DNA of 60,521 nucleotides from Nostocales cyanobacterium LEGE 11386 (GTDB lineage: Bacteria > Cyanobacteriota > Cyanobacteriia > Cyanobacteriales > Nostocaceae): assembly GCA_015207155.1 (NCBI GenBank), contig JADEXK010000036.1, positions 1-60,521 on the forward strand, written 5' to 3'. The translations under genes were made by a program, and so were the position numbers. This document shows positions 8,045-16,689 of this stretch, in pieces; positions within the stretch are counted from its first letter, which is position 1, and each line of letters begins with the position of its first letter. The notes beneath the pieces are model-generated. The model did no database searches. It saw only the letters and a list, made by a program, of their open reading frames with translations, and was not told the origin of the DNA.

Positions 8045-10465
8045 TTATCGATACTGATGTTGCTCTAGTAATTGTTGCGCTTTGGGTTTGTAAATTAAAT
8101 AAAACAAAGCTTCAAGATAACGCAACAAATCCTCTCGATTCTCCTTGGAAGTAAAGTTCCAGAAGCCATAAATCCTGGCTAGAGATAACAGTTTGGAAGT
8201 ATGGATTTTCCAGGTATATGTACTATAAACTCTGTCAATTGCTTGCCGAGAAATGGCATTCCAATAATCAGAATTTTGTTCACATTTAGTCACAAATTCA
8301 TAGATTTTTGTAGCTGTTTCCTCTGAATTTGTGGGGTTAATGTAAAAGCCATTTACCTTGTCTTGAATAATTTCTAGTGGCCCACCAAATTGGGTAGCAA
8401 AAGTTGGTAGTCCCGAAATCATAGCTTCCAAGATTGTCAAACCAAAAGCTTCAAATAAAGCTGGTTGCACAAAGATTCCTTGATGGTCGGCAATTACGCG
8501 GTAAATTTCCCCAGAATCAGATTTTGTCAGGCGCACACCCAACCAACGAATCTTACCGTGGAGATTGTATTCATCAATGATTTGATAGAGTCTGACAATT
8601 TCGTCGCGTTCTTCGTTATCACCTGATTCTTCTACGCGCAACTTACCTGCTACCAAAATTAAGTTGCAATGCTCCTGCAATTCTTGACTTTTACCAAAGC
8701 ATTCCGCTAACCCAGTGAGGTTTTTAATGCGGTCAAGTCGCGCCATAGAAAAGATGGGGCGCTTTTTGGGATCATCGAGTTTGCCGAAGATTTGGGCAGG
8801 ATCTTCTAAAGTAAAGAGCATTTCCGCAATGCGATCGCGCTCACTCTCTACTCGGTCTTCAGTCCGGAAATAAGGAAAATAGTAACTCTCGTTAACTCCA
8901 GGAGGTACGACATTAAACTTGGGACTAAATAATTCAACTCCATTGACTACATGGTACAACTCTGGCATCGTAAAGCATTTGTAAGACTCGTACTGTCCCA
9001 CACTATCTGGTGTACCAACAATTTCTTGGTAGGTGCTGCTCACAACAAAATTGGCAGCATTCATGGCAATTAAATCAGCTGTGAATTGCAAGGAAAAATG
9101 ATATTTATCTTCCAAATCTTGCCAATATAAGTTACTAAACAAGTATTTGGATTTTTCCAAAGCATGGGCGATGTTGCACTGAGTGACGTTCATCCGCCTT
9201 GCTAACAGAAATGCTACCAAATTTCCATCAGAATAATTACCCACAATTAAATCGGGTCTGCCTTGAAATTCTGCTAGCAGTTCTCTTTCTGAGTCGATGG
9301 CAAAAGTTTCTAGATAAGGCCAAAACTCAAATCGGGAAATCCAGTTTTGCGTCATGTTGGGGTTAAATTCCCGCAGAGGTACGCGCAAAATCCAAGCGTT
9401 TTCTGTACCGTGAACTTTTTCTAGCCGTTGATTACAAAGCGTACCATCGCTATTGGGAATCAAACGAGTGAGAATAATCACTTTTGGTTGGACATTCAGT
9501 CCCTCTAACCCAGCTAGTTGGACATCTTCTTGCAGTTGCTTTTCCAGATTCTTGGCTTGGTCGAGGACATAAACTACCTGACCACCAGTGTCAGGTCTTC
9601 CCAAGACTCCTTCTTGTCCAAACCAGCCGTGAGCCGATACCAGAACGATTCTAAAAATCATTGGCACACGAGAGATGAAGGCTTCTAGAAGCTGGGGATC
9701 GGGAGAGTCAATTAAATCGTCTAGAACGTTGAGGGTGTCATTTACACGCATAGCGGTGTTACCCCAACCCGGCTCAAAACCCATCATTTGCAATTCAAAC
9801 CGGAGGTTTTCGTAGGGTTCATCGCTGGGGCGCTGACTGACAAAACTGATAGCTTTCTTAACTTGCTCAGAAAGTTGCTGCTGTGATTTAATGCGATCGT
9901 TGATTAGCAGCTGGACACCATTATATTGGTGCAGGCGCAAGAAATTTAATAAGCTTTCCAGCAATTGTTTAGAGTCTTGAAATATTTTGCTGGATAGGTA
10001 CCGGTTGAGAAATTGCACCCCTTTACCAATATTTTTTGGATCACGGATCACTGGGGTGTAATCATAAAACGGGCCAAAATCTAGTTCTAGCAGGTCACCT
10101 TCTTGGGGATGAAATTTATTCACAAAGCGATCGCGTAGATCCAGCAGTTCCTGTACTGTCATTGGCTCAACGTTCAAGTCCTCTGTTAGCCGATAAACTT
10201 CTTGACTAGCAATTTTAGGACGAATGATAAAACAAAGGCTTGAGTCTTCTTGAATAATTTCCTGAGTATAGTAAATCAGTTTGCCTAAGCGGGAAGACGC
10301 AGCAAAGGTTTGGGACTTCTCGGACTTGAAGCAATAATTAATATACACACTCAAGATGTCGTTACGCAGCAAGTAATTATTTTCTTCTTGGCGTAATTGA
10401 CTAATAAAGGAACGCAAATCACTTTTTTCTTCGCTATCCAGGATTGCTTGGATCAATTCAGACAT
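8045..10465 (-). CDS. susA: Sucrose synthase
   Basis: Reversible enzyme: sucrose + NDP gives NDP-glucose + fructose. At 806 residues it has the length of Anabaena SusA. It begins SELIQAILDSEEKSDLRSF. The GT-B catalytic part contains HGWFGQEGVLGRPDTGGQVVYVLDQ-like sequence in the middle, as in plant and cyanobacterial SuSy. The donor-site E-x7-E motif is E672 and E680 within FEAFGLTILEAM. In Anabaena-type cyanobacteria SusA cleaves sucrose in vegetative cells and feeds glycogen synthesis; that role is family knowledge, not shown here. It is monocistronic, with a 497-bp upstream spacer likely to carry its promoter. Confidence 0.95.
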   Translation of the reverse strand: MSELIQAILDSEEKSDLRSFISQLRQEENNYLLRNDILSVYINYCFKSEKSQTFAASSRLGKLIYYTQEIIQEDSSLCFIIRPKIASQEVYRLTEDLNVEPMTVQELLDLRDRFVNKFHPQEGDLLELDFGPFYDYTPVIRDPKNIGKGVQFLNRYLSSKIFQDSKQLLESLLNFLRLHQYNGVQLLINDRIKSQQQLSEQVKKAISFVSQRPSDEPYENLRFELQMMGFEPGWGNTAMRVNDTLNVLDDLIDSPDPQLLEAFISRVPMIFRIVLVSAHGWFGQEGVLGRPDTGGQVVYVLDQAKNLEKQLQEDVQLAGLEGLNVQPKVIILTRLIPNSDGTLCNQRLEKVHGTENAWILRVPLREFNPNMTQNWISRFEFWPYLETFAIDSERELLAEFQGRPDLIVGNYSDGNLVAFLLARRMNVTQCNIAHALEKSKYLFSNLYWQDLEDKYHFSLQFTADLIAMNAANFVVSSTYQEIVGTPDSVGQYESYKCFTMPELYHVVNGVELFSPKFNVVPPGVNESYYFPYFRTEDRVESERDRIAEMLFTLEDPAQIFGKLDDPKKRPIFSMARLDRIKNLTGLAECFGKSQELQEHCNLILVAGKLRVEESGDNEERDEIVRLYQIIDEYNLHGKIRWLGVRLTKSDSGEIYRVIADHQGIFVQPALFEAFGLTILEAMISGLPTFATQFGGPLEIIQDKVNGFYINPTNSEETATKIYEFVTKCEQNSDYWNAISRQAIDRVYSTYTWKIHTSKLLSLARIYGFWNFTSKENREDLLRYLEALFYLIYKPKAQQLLEQHQYR

Positions 10466-10962
10466 GGTAACCCCTAACGTTGATTCTGCATTTTTGACTT
10501 ACAGGACAGACTGAGTATCTACCCTTTAGTCGAAGCAAACGTGAGTTCGACAGGTATTGTATTGACTCCACCAATCCACCTAGTTTATGAGCAAGTGGCA
10601 TGGTGAAGTCCGTCAAACTGACATTTAAGCAAGCATAAACACGAATAAACACAGATGAATCCTCTATCTGTGTCTTTTATGAAAGTTTTCCCTTAGGAGG
10701 CATCTCAATTCGTGCTTGTCTTTACTCAAAATATCGGTATCTCAGTATTTTTTCACTCTAACTAAAGGCGTACAATTTTTCATCCTGTTGATAGAGTTAA
10801 TGTATGTAATGATTCTCTCACAAAGTTTTAGCAAGACGTAGGTTTTTATAAAAAAGTGTCCGATGAGCAATTTTTTTATTCTATATTTCACCTGCTATAC
10901 CTTGACAAAGTAGCTTTCTTGTCAACTCAATACTTACTTTTGTCAATGTAAATTAATACGCT
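10466..10962. other. Intergenic region upstream of susA
   Basis: There is no credible gene here. An AACGTGAGTTCGACA word near 10538 recurs in related form at about 15808 and 26651. The region between 10660 and 10960 is AT-rich. It separates susA from the PEP-CTERM gene, both on the minus strand. Confidence 0.5.
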
Positions 10963-11814
10963 TCACTGCGCTAATGTTGAGTGTAAAGGCGAGGAAATTG
11001 TTTTACGTTTTGCTTTGATAGTAAAACCTATCAAAATAGCACCAAACAGTAAACCTGTCTTAGCTGATGGTTCAGGTACTGCAACTACAACAACCTGATT
11101 TCTGGTAAATGCTATTAAAGCTAAATTTGTTGGATTAGCAAAATGACGTTGTACAGAACCTTGGATCGACGCTGTAGCGTTTTCTTTAATTCCTCCAAAG
11201 TTAGACGTAGTAATTGAGTTAGTGAAAGTAACATTGTCACTTTTGTCAAGGGTAATAAAATCACTATTGTCTGGAGTGACTATATCACCGACAAGAAGAA
11301 AAAAATCTAAAACATTACTATTATCAATATCAATTAACTCAAAATCAATTTCTCCAAAGGCTATGGCGTTTTCTTCTAATGGGTTATCTATTGATGTTTC
11401 TAGTTCTAAATATGCTGTAAAGTCAAAAGAAAAATGTTGACCAGCATCTACAAAAAATAACCCAATCAATCTGGATTGACTTTCTGCTTCTCCTAAATAA
11501 CTTCTACCTGCGCCAAAAGCTTCGCTGAATGTTGAATTAGATGCTTGCTGTAAAAAACTTGAAGCATCTGCTTCGGCAAAAGAAAAAGCATTTGCCATGC
11601 CATTGACATTCGTGAAACCATCAGCATCAGTTAAAAACACCAGAGGTTCTATATTAATGTTGGTAAAATTTAAATTTGCTTCAGAATACCCAAAAGTAGC
11701 TGCTCTACTAGGTGCAATTGCCAAGGAATAGCTAGCAATTAATGGCGTAACACAAAGTGCAAAGCGTTGAATAAAACTAAAGCTTCGCATCATACAATCT
11801 TTAAAGTTAGCCAT
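10963..11814 (-). CDS. PEP-CTERM sorting-domain secreted protein
   Basis: This 283-residue exported protein starts with a positively charged, hydrophobic signal peptide (about residues 1-38, ending near APSRAATFG). Its middle is Ser/Asn/Asp-rich and beta-like. It ends with a PEP-CTERM module: VPEPSA, a hydrophobic helix and the basic tail KAKRK. Such proteins are handled by an exosortase and usually end up at the surface or in extracellular material. No exosortase gene is in this window. The function of the central part is unknown. It is a single gene with long spacers on both sides. Confidence 0.85.
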   Translation of the reverse strand: MANFKDCMMRSFSFIQRFALCVTPLIASYSLAIAPSRAATFGYSEANLNFTNINIEPLVFLTDADGFTNVNGMANAFSFAEADASSFLQQASNSTFSEAFGAGRSYLGEAESQSRLIGLFFVDAGQHFSFDFTAYLELETSIDNPLEENAIAFGEIDFELIDIDNSNVLDFFLLVGDIVTPDNSDFITLDKSDNVTFTNSITTSNFGGIKENATASIQGSVQRHFANPTNLALIAFTRNQVVVVAVPEPSAKTGLLFGAILIGFTIKAKRKTISSPLHSTLAQ

Positions 11815-12127
11815 AAGTCACTCCAGCAGATTTTACACAATTGGTGTTACATATGTATCCACAATTAACAGGTTAATTAATAGCTTGTCAATAGTTTATA
11901 ATTAAGCTGCCACTTTTTCTAATTTTGTAAACTAGTTTGCATATATTTCTCTGTTAGCAGAAAAAATAAAGAGTGTAAATCAGCTTTTCGCCAGCTACGC
12001 TTAACAGTTTGACAAATTGTTCCCAAGTTTTTGCTGATAATTTTCCCAGAAACAGTCTTAGATTGCGCTTTAACTTATAGTACCGTTTGTTCCTTGAACT
12101 TAATTATTCTTGACCTTAGTCATGATG

Positions 12128-12205
12128 AAGAGTGCTGAGTAAGAAGAATACTCAGTGCTGAGTTGAAAGTGCTGTTAGCGGTAGCGGGGCATTTAGCCCG
12201 TGCTG
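12128..12205. repeat. Heptamer repeat plus palindromic module
   Basis: GAGTGCTGAG, then TAAGAAGAATACTCAG, then TGCTGAG form a dyad (GAGTA...TACTC). The same arrangement, with nearly the same loop, occurs at 53697-53731. After it comes GCGGGGCATTTAGCCCGTGC, close to the module at 5391-5475. Confidence 0.7.
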
Positions 12206-12380
12206 AGTACAACCCCATAGTTAAAACTAGGGGATTGAAACAAGGACACTTTTTTTCGAGACACGCGCAGTGCAAGAAAAAAAGGTTTTACCTGTTTTCA
12301 TAAATAAATTTAGCGCGAAGTCAGAGCGGAGGTTTCCTCCTTTTCTTTCCTTCGTAAGCGAGGGGCTTCAAACCCTATAT
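12205..12380. mobile_element. Possible IS200/IS605-type MITE remnant
   Basis: The left end has a hairpin, CCCC-A-TAGTT-AA-AACTA-GGGG (12213-12233), followed by ATTGAAAC. The right end has the GGAGGTTTCCTCC hairpin and then CGAGGGGCTTCAAACCC. The body between is AT-rich and noncoding. Subterminal hairpins without terminal inverted repeats, together with no transposase, fit a non-autonomous IS200/IS605 element. A single CRISPR-like repeat relic is another reading of the left end. This is inference; no second copy is in the window. Confidence 0.3.
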
Positions 12381-12520
12381 GCTGAGTGAGTGCAGTTAAT
12401 TTTACTTTTTACTCAGCACTATTTTGCAGCGCGATCGCACCAATAAACACCAATAAATTGAAGGCAAGGTACGACCGTCCTACAATGAGTGACGGGAGTG
12501 TCGAAACCCAGAGAAATTAG

Positions 12521-14344
12521 ATGAATGCTGACGAATTTTTCAAGCAGGGATTCCACAAACATTTGCAAGGGGACTATCAAGAAGCCATCGCAGATTACAC
12601 TCAAACGATTGAGATGAATCCCGACTATGCCGAAGCTTATTACAACCGAGGTCTCATTCTCAGTGCTGAACTCAAAGATTATCACGGAGCGATCGCCGAC
12701 TTTGATCAAGCGTTACAACTTAATCCCCATCTGGCGGAAGCATACTGCAACCGAGCTAATGCACGTTACTTTTTAGCAGATTATGAGGGAGCGATCGCCG
12801 ATCATGATCAGGCATTACAAATCAATCCCAACTTTGCGGCATCTTATCATAGCCGGGGTAATGCCTACTTTGCTTTGCAAGCATATGACCAAGCGATCAA
12901 CGATTATCAGCAAGCCATTGAAAATAGCACTCAGTTAGCTACGTGTATTAATTTTGATATTGCCAAGGCATTGCATAATCGGGGTGTAGCTCGTTGCGAT
13001 CGCGGCGATTATCAAGGAGCACTCGCCGATTTTCAGCAAGCATTACAATGGCATCCCCATTTTGCCGCAGCTTACACCAGTCGCGGTAATATCAACTATC
13101 TTTTAGGAGAATATCAGCAAGCGATCGTTGAGCATAACCGCGCATTACAGCTAGATCCTAACTTGGCAGCAGCTTACCATAATCGAGGTATTGCCCGCTT
13201 TGCTCTAGGAGACGATCAAGGTGCGATTGAGGATTACAATCGCACATTGGAAATTAACCCCAGCTTTGCTGAAGCCTATTATAATCGGGGTCTTGTTTAT
13301 TCTCGCCTCAAAGATTACGAGCAGGCACTTGCAGACTTTAACCAAGCGCTGAAACTGAACCCTGATGATGTCCAAGCATATTATGAACGGGGTTTGGTTC
13401 GAGATACTTTAGGTGATTATCAAGGAGCTATCGAGGATTATAATCAGGCATTGCAGGCAAATCCCACCTTAGCTTTAGTTTACGGCTTTCGGGCTAACGT
13501 TCGTCGCCGATTAGGAGACTATCAAGGAGCAATTGATGATAGCAATCGACTTTTACAACTCAATCCGCATCTAGCTGAAGGATACTGCGATCGCGCTACA
13601 GCTCGTCGTAGTCTGGGAGATTATCAAGGGGCCATCCAAGATTACAATTTGGCATTGCAGATTAATAAGCATTTAGCTGAAGCTTATTATGGTCGAGGTA
13701 TTGCTTATGAAATTTTGCAAGATTTCTTATCAGCAATTGCCGATAACACTCAAGCAATACAACTTGCACCTGAATTTTCTCCAGCCTACTGCAATCGGGG
13801 TAATGCCCGGCGTTTTCTCGGAGACGAAAAGGGAGCAATGGCAGATTATAATCAAGCATTACAAATTAATCCCGATCTGATAGAAGCTTATTACAATCGG
13901 GGTTCTCTTTGCTATGCTCTCCAAGACTATGAGGGCGCAGTTGCTGATTATACCCAAGCTTTAGAAAGAAATCCCCAATCAGCCACATTTTATAGCGATC
14001 GCGCTAATGCCCGCTATGCCCTGCAAGACTATCAAGGGGCAATAGAAGATTATAATCAGGCACTTGCTATCGATTCCAGCTTGGCTGAAGACTGGTATAA
14101 CCGGGGACGTAGCCGTTCTCTACTGGGAGATTTACCAGGGGGACTAGCCGACTTAAACGCAGCTTTACAGCGTCAGCCTCATTGGGCTTCAGCTTACATG
14201 CTGCGAGCTGATATTCACCGTAAACTAGAAGATTATCAAGCCGCAATTAGCGATTTCCAAAAATCTGCTGATATTTATTATCAAGAAGGAAATACACAGT
14301 ATTATCAACAAATTATGCAAGCGATCGCACAACTTCAGCAATAG
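12521..14344 (+). CDS. TPR-repeat protein
   Basis: This 607-residue protein is built almost entirely of about 17 tandem 34-residue TPR units. Typical units read DYQGAIEDYNQAL then INPHLAEAYYNRG. Positions W/Y, G, Y, A, F/Y, A and P of the TPR consensus are well kept. It has no signal peptide, membrane segment or catalytic domain, so it should be a cytoplasmic scaffold for protein-protein contacts. One unit (about residues 120-150) is interrupted by a short insertion (ENSTQLATCINFDI). Many HIP1 sites fall in the repeats. Partner and process are unknown. A long perfect hairpin follows the gene. Confidence 0.9.
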   Translation: MNADEFFKQGFHKHLQGDYQEAIADYTQTIEMNPDYAEAYYNRGLILSAELKDYHGAIADFDQALQLNPHLAEAYCNRANARYFLADYEGAIADHDQALQINPNFAASYHSRGNAYFALQAYDQAINDYQQAIENSTQLATCINFDIAKALHNRGVARCDRGDYQGALADFQQALQWHPHFAAAYTSRGNINYLLGEYQQAIVEHNRALQLDPNLAAAYHNRGIARFALGDDQGAIEDYNRTLEINPSFAEAYYNRGLVYSRLKDYEQALADFNQALKLNPDDVQAYYERGLVRDTLGDYQGAIEDYNQALQANPTLALVYGFRANVRRRLGDYQGAIDDSNRLLQLNPHLAEGYCDRATARRSLGDYQGAIQDYNLALQINKHLAEAYYGRGIAYEILQDFLSAIADNTQAIQLAPEFSPAYCNRGNARRFLGDEKGAMADYNQALQINPDLIEAYYNRGSLCYALQDYEGAVADYTQALERNPQSATFYSDRANARYALQDYQGAIEDYNQALAIDSSLAEDWYNRGRSRSLLGDLPGGLADLNAALQRQPHWASAYMLRADIHRKLEDYQAAISDFQKSADIYYQEGNTQYYQQIMQAIAQLQQ

Positions 14345-14371
14345 TAATTTTAATTTATACTCGTTTTTGCA

Positions 14372-14420
14372 AAAGCTAAACTGTCTTAGTTAAATTAATC
14401 AACCAAGACAGTTTAGCTTT
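14372..14420. terminator. Long perfect hairpin after the TPR gene
   Basis: AAAGCTAAACTGTCTT (14372-14387) and AAGACAGTTTAGCTTT (14405-14420) make a perfect 16-bp stem with a 17-nt loop, 28 bp after the stop codon. Only a short T run follows. It is probably a transcription terminator or an mRNA 3'-end stabiliser. Confidence 0.7.
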
Positions 14421-15337
14421 CATCATTCCTATAAGAGATACCAGAAATTTATCACCTCAGACCGCTCTGATGAAGTATTTAAACTTCCCTTGGTGATAAC
14501 TAAGTGGAGGAAGCGATAAAAACTCCACATCTTCCATGGTAACTCTAAGTACTGTTCATGTATCTGAAATCGCTCTCCTTCGATACACAACAATGGGTCA
14601 CTGCGGCATAACACCCATCCAGTACTAACTGTTATGCATTAACAATAGCAATCGCGTTATTAATAGTTAGTCCTTCTCAGGTAAGAATCGTCTTCAAGCT
14701 GAGGAAAGAACGTGTTGGGCTGTCATGTAACTTTAATATGGCGTGTACTGCTGCTGCATAACTAATAATTTTGCTAGAATATATTCAAAGCTTTGTGGAA
14801 TCTTCTCTTCGTAAACTTCCTGCGCTTGTAGAAATTACCATCAACTTACCAAACTCAAATTATGAATCGCTTCACCTCTGTCTCGTTTGTAGGTTGGAAG
14901 GCGTCTATGTCATCTGCGGCTGTTGCTCAGAGAACTAATACTGTTACACGCCTACCTCTTTATAGCTATATGTATGATCGCGACCTTAACTATGATCGTG
15001 GATCTGGACGCGATCGCCGTGGTCATTAAGTCCGACTTTACTTGATCAACTTGACTATTCTCTCATTGGAAACATTCATGAGAGAAATTACACAGTGCGA
15101 TCGCCAATCCTCGTTTCTGGAACTCTTTCCATAGACCAGAATTATCAGAGCGATCGCACTAAATTTTTGCTATTTTATCAATTGTTTTTTATTAACAAAT
15201 AATTACCTACAATTTAGTGGTAGATACCACAATCAAGATTAATATCAAATTAATCTTTTTAGTACATCAAATGCTAGAATCTTTTTGATAAAAATAACTA
15301 TGATGTTTTCCTCAAAACAAAATAATAATTTAACAAA
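14421..15337. other. Intergenic region with one possible small gene
   Basis: About 0.9 kb without a normal-sized gene. It holds one plausible short frame (14862-15029) and several HIP1 sites (for example 15098 and 15151). A minus-strand frame at 14429-14614 has no recognisable feature and was not called. Confidence 0.5.
14862..15029 (+). CDS. Possible 55-residue small protein
   Basis: The frame runs from ATG to TAA and encodes 55 residues. The N-terminal third is mildly hydrophobic (SFVGWKASMSSAAVAQ) and could be a weak export signal or amphipathic helix. The C-terminal part is rich in Tyr, Asp, Arg and Gly (YDRDLNYDRGSGRDRRGH), partly encoded by a HIP1 octamer. No good ribosome binding site is visible. 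I do not recognise it. It may be chance coding of HIP1-rich DNA. Confidence 0.3.
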   Translation: MNRFTSVSFVGWKASMSSAAVAQRTNTVTRLPLYSYMYDRDLNYDRGSGRDRRGH

Positions 15338-15802
15338 ATGGCGAAAGAAATAGAACGTAAATTTTTACTCAAAGAAGATAGCTGGAGAGAGTTAGCCAAG
15401 GGTAGCGTATACCGTCAAGGATACATTGCAACACAAGATAAAGTGACTGTACGTGTGCGGATAGTCGGAGAACAAGGTTACTTGACGATTAAAGGGCCTA
15501 GCGTCAAATATTCGCGGTTAGAGTTTGAGTATCCCATTCCTGTAGAAGATGCTCAGGAAATGCTAGATACATTGTGCCGACGGCCTTTCATAGAAAAGAT
15601 CAGATACAAAGTAGAATGGGGTGGTTTGATTTGGGAAATAGACGAGTTTGATGGTGTGAATAAAGGATTGATTCTAGCAGAAGTTGAACTCACTGATGCC
15701 AATCAACAAATTGAACTCCCAACCTGGATTGGTCAAGAAGTTTCCCACGACCCCAGGTATTACAATAGCAATTTGGTAACACACCCGTTTTCGCAGTGGT
15801 AA
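15338..15802 (+). CDS. CYTH-domain inorganic triphosphatase-like protein
   Basis: This single-domain CYTH protein of 154 residues hydrolyses triphosphate-type substrates with a divalent metal. The signature ExExK is E4-I-E6-R-K8. Further tunnel residues are visible in VRVRI, LTIKGPS, RLEFEYPI and LAEVEL. The length equals bacterial class III tripolyphosphatases. Its substrate (tripolyphosphate or thiamine triphosphate) cannot be told from sequence. It is a single gene preceded by an AT-rich spacer and followed by heptamer repeats. Confidence 0.88.
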   Translation: MAKEIERKFLLKEDSWRELAKGSVYRQGYIATQDKVTVRVRIVGEQGYLTIKGPSVKYSRLEFEYPIPVEDAQEMLDTLCRRPFIEKIRYKVEWGGLIWEIDEFDGVNKGLILAEVELTDANQQIELPTWIGQEVSHDPRYYNSNLVTHPFSQW

Positions 15803-15867
15803 TTAACGTGAGTCTCCAATGGAGGCGAAGTTGCGGGAAGAGCGAAAGAAACATAATCCTCCGTACT

Positions 15868-15897
15868 TTTTATTCCTCACTCAGCACTCAGCACTTT
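15868..15897. repeat. CTCAGCACT heptamer repeat
   Basis: CACTCAGCACTCAGCACTT, two to three heptamer units, lies between the CYTH gene and the next minus-strand frame. It belongs to the dispersed AGTGCTG family. Confidence 0.6.
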
Positions 15898-15921
15898 GCT
15901 ATACTTAGAGCAAGTAAAGTG

Positions 15922-16188
15922 TTACAAATCTTTAGATGAAATATTTCCTTTAATTGAACGGTGTAGCAGGCGGCAGGGCCAACAAAAAGCACCACAAATG
16001 CTCACCGAGGCAATAGTGGCAACAACTCGCCAACTCGAGCTAGGCGGAGTGCCTGATTCTGGGGATTGGTCTTGTGTGCCTTGAGTTAACTCTGGAGCTG
16101 AATGAGATAGCTGACTGGCTGTACTCACCCCTTCAATTGCTGCTCCAATTAGATAAGCTACCAGGGCAATTACTAGCCAGTGATTCAT
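15922..16188 (-). CDS. Possible small membrane protein
   Basis: This is an 88-residue frame from ATG at 16188; a TTG five codons upstream (16203) is less likely. The N terminus is a clear hydrophobic segment (WLVIALVAYLIGAAIEGV). A Ser/Gln/Pro-rich stretch follows, then a second hydrophobic part with Cys residues (SICGAFCWPC). It lies 56 bp downstream of another small minus-strand gene and may be co-transcribed with it. I do not recognise it. The C-terminal half is less protein-like and could be an erroneous extension. Confidence 0.4.
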   Translation of the reverse strand: MNHWLVIALVAYLIGAAIEGVSTASQLSHSAPELTQGTQDQSPESGTPPSSSWRVVATIASVSICGAFCWPCRLLHRSIKGNISSKDL

Positions 16189-16244
16189 AATGGTTAAACG
16201 CAAAGAAGATGACTAGCCATGAGCAATTATTTCGTTTCTTGTAC

Positions 16245-16481
16245 TTAATGATTACCTTGCCCAACGGATAATCTGCCTTCAGCCGTATCGCGAATTAAGG
16301 GCAGTTTAGATTTGATGTAAGTATTGAGGGTGCTATCTGTTTGTGTGTCAAGCACTTGTTGAGCTTTTAACTTCTGGAGAAGTAATTGTACTAAGGCAGC
16401 ATCATCAAACTGAAGCAAAGTGCTGACTTGGGTAGACTCGATTACAGCCCAGATTTGTTGCATCATTTTGGCAGTCACCAT
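16245..16481 (-). CDS. Small conserved-looking hypothetical protein
   Basis: The 78-residue protein begins at ATG 16481. AGAAGGA lies eight bases upstream as a good ribosome binding site, so the longer reading from 16529 is rejected. It is helical and Gln/Leu-rich (MMQQIWAVIESTQ, then LLLQKLKAQQVL), soluble, with no signal peptide. It is not recognised. A possible partner is the small membrane protein just downstream on the same strand. Confidence 0.55.
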   Translation of the reverse strand: MVTAKMMQQIWAVIESTQVSTLLQFDDAALVQLLLQKLKAQQVLDTQTDSTLNTYIKSKLPLIRDTAEGRLSVGQGNH

Positions 16482-16689
16482 GAGTCTTGTCCTTCTTAAG
16501 ATTTTCTTTATATTCGCACATTTAAGCAACTCGTGCCTAGCTTTGCCTCAAAATTAATCAATCAACACAATTAGAGAAGACTGAGGAGTGATTTTATGGC
16601 AAAATATGCGGAAATTTGCAAGGTAGCGAGGTCAGGATACGTTACACTATTTTTATGTATACTGACTTTATGATAACTACTTAGTTACA

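Larger units (their letters stand above)
11815..12520. other. Repeat-rich intergenic region
   Basis: This 706-bp spacer contains no credible gene. The left half is AT-rich. The right half (12125-12425) is almost entirely repeat material: heptamer blocks, a CRISPR-repeat-like hairpin and a possible MITE, listed separately. Confidence 0.6.

Noticed and set aside
10458..10652. 64-codon minus-strand frame upstream of susA
   Set aside because: It overlaps the susA start, has no ribosome binding site and no protein-like pattern; it is probably chance.
12211..12241. CRISPR array
   Set aside because: Only one repeat-like unit ending GGGATTGAAAC is present; no second copy at spacer distance and no cas gene in the window.
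14429..14614. 61-codon minus-strand frame after the TPR gene
   Set aside because: No start signal or protein-like composition; overlaps no conserved feature I can see.
15896..16084. 62-codon plus-strand frame opposite the small membrane protein
   Set aside because: Starts within a heptamer repeat and shows no protein features; the minus-strand frame has a clear membrane segment.
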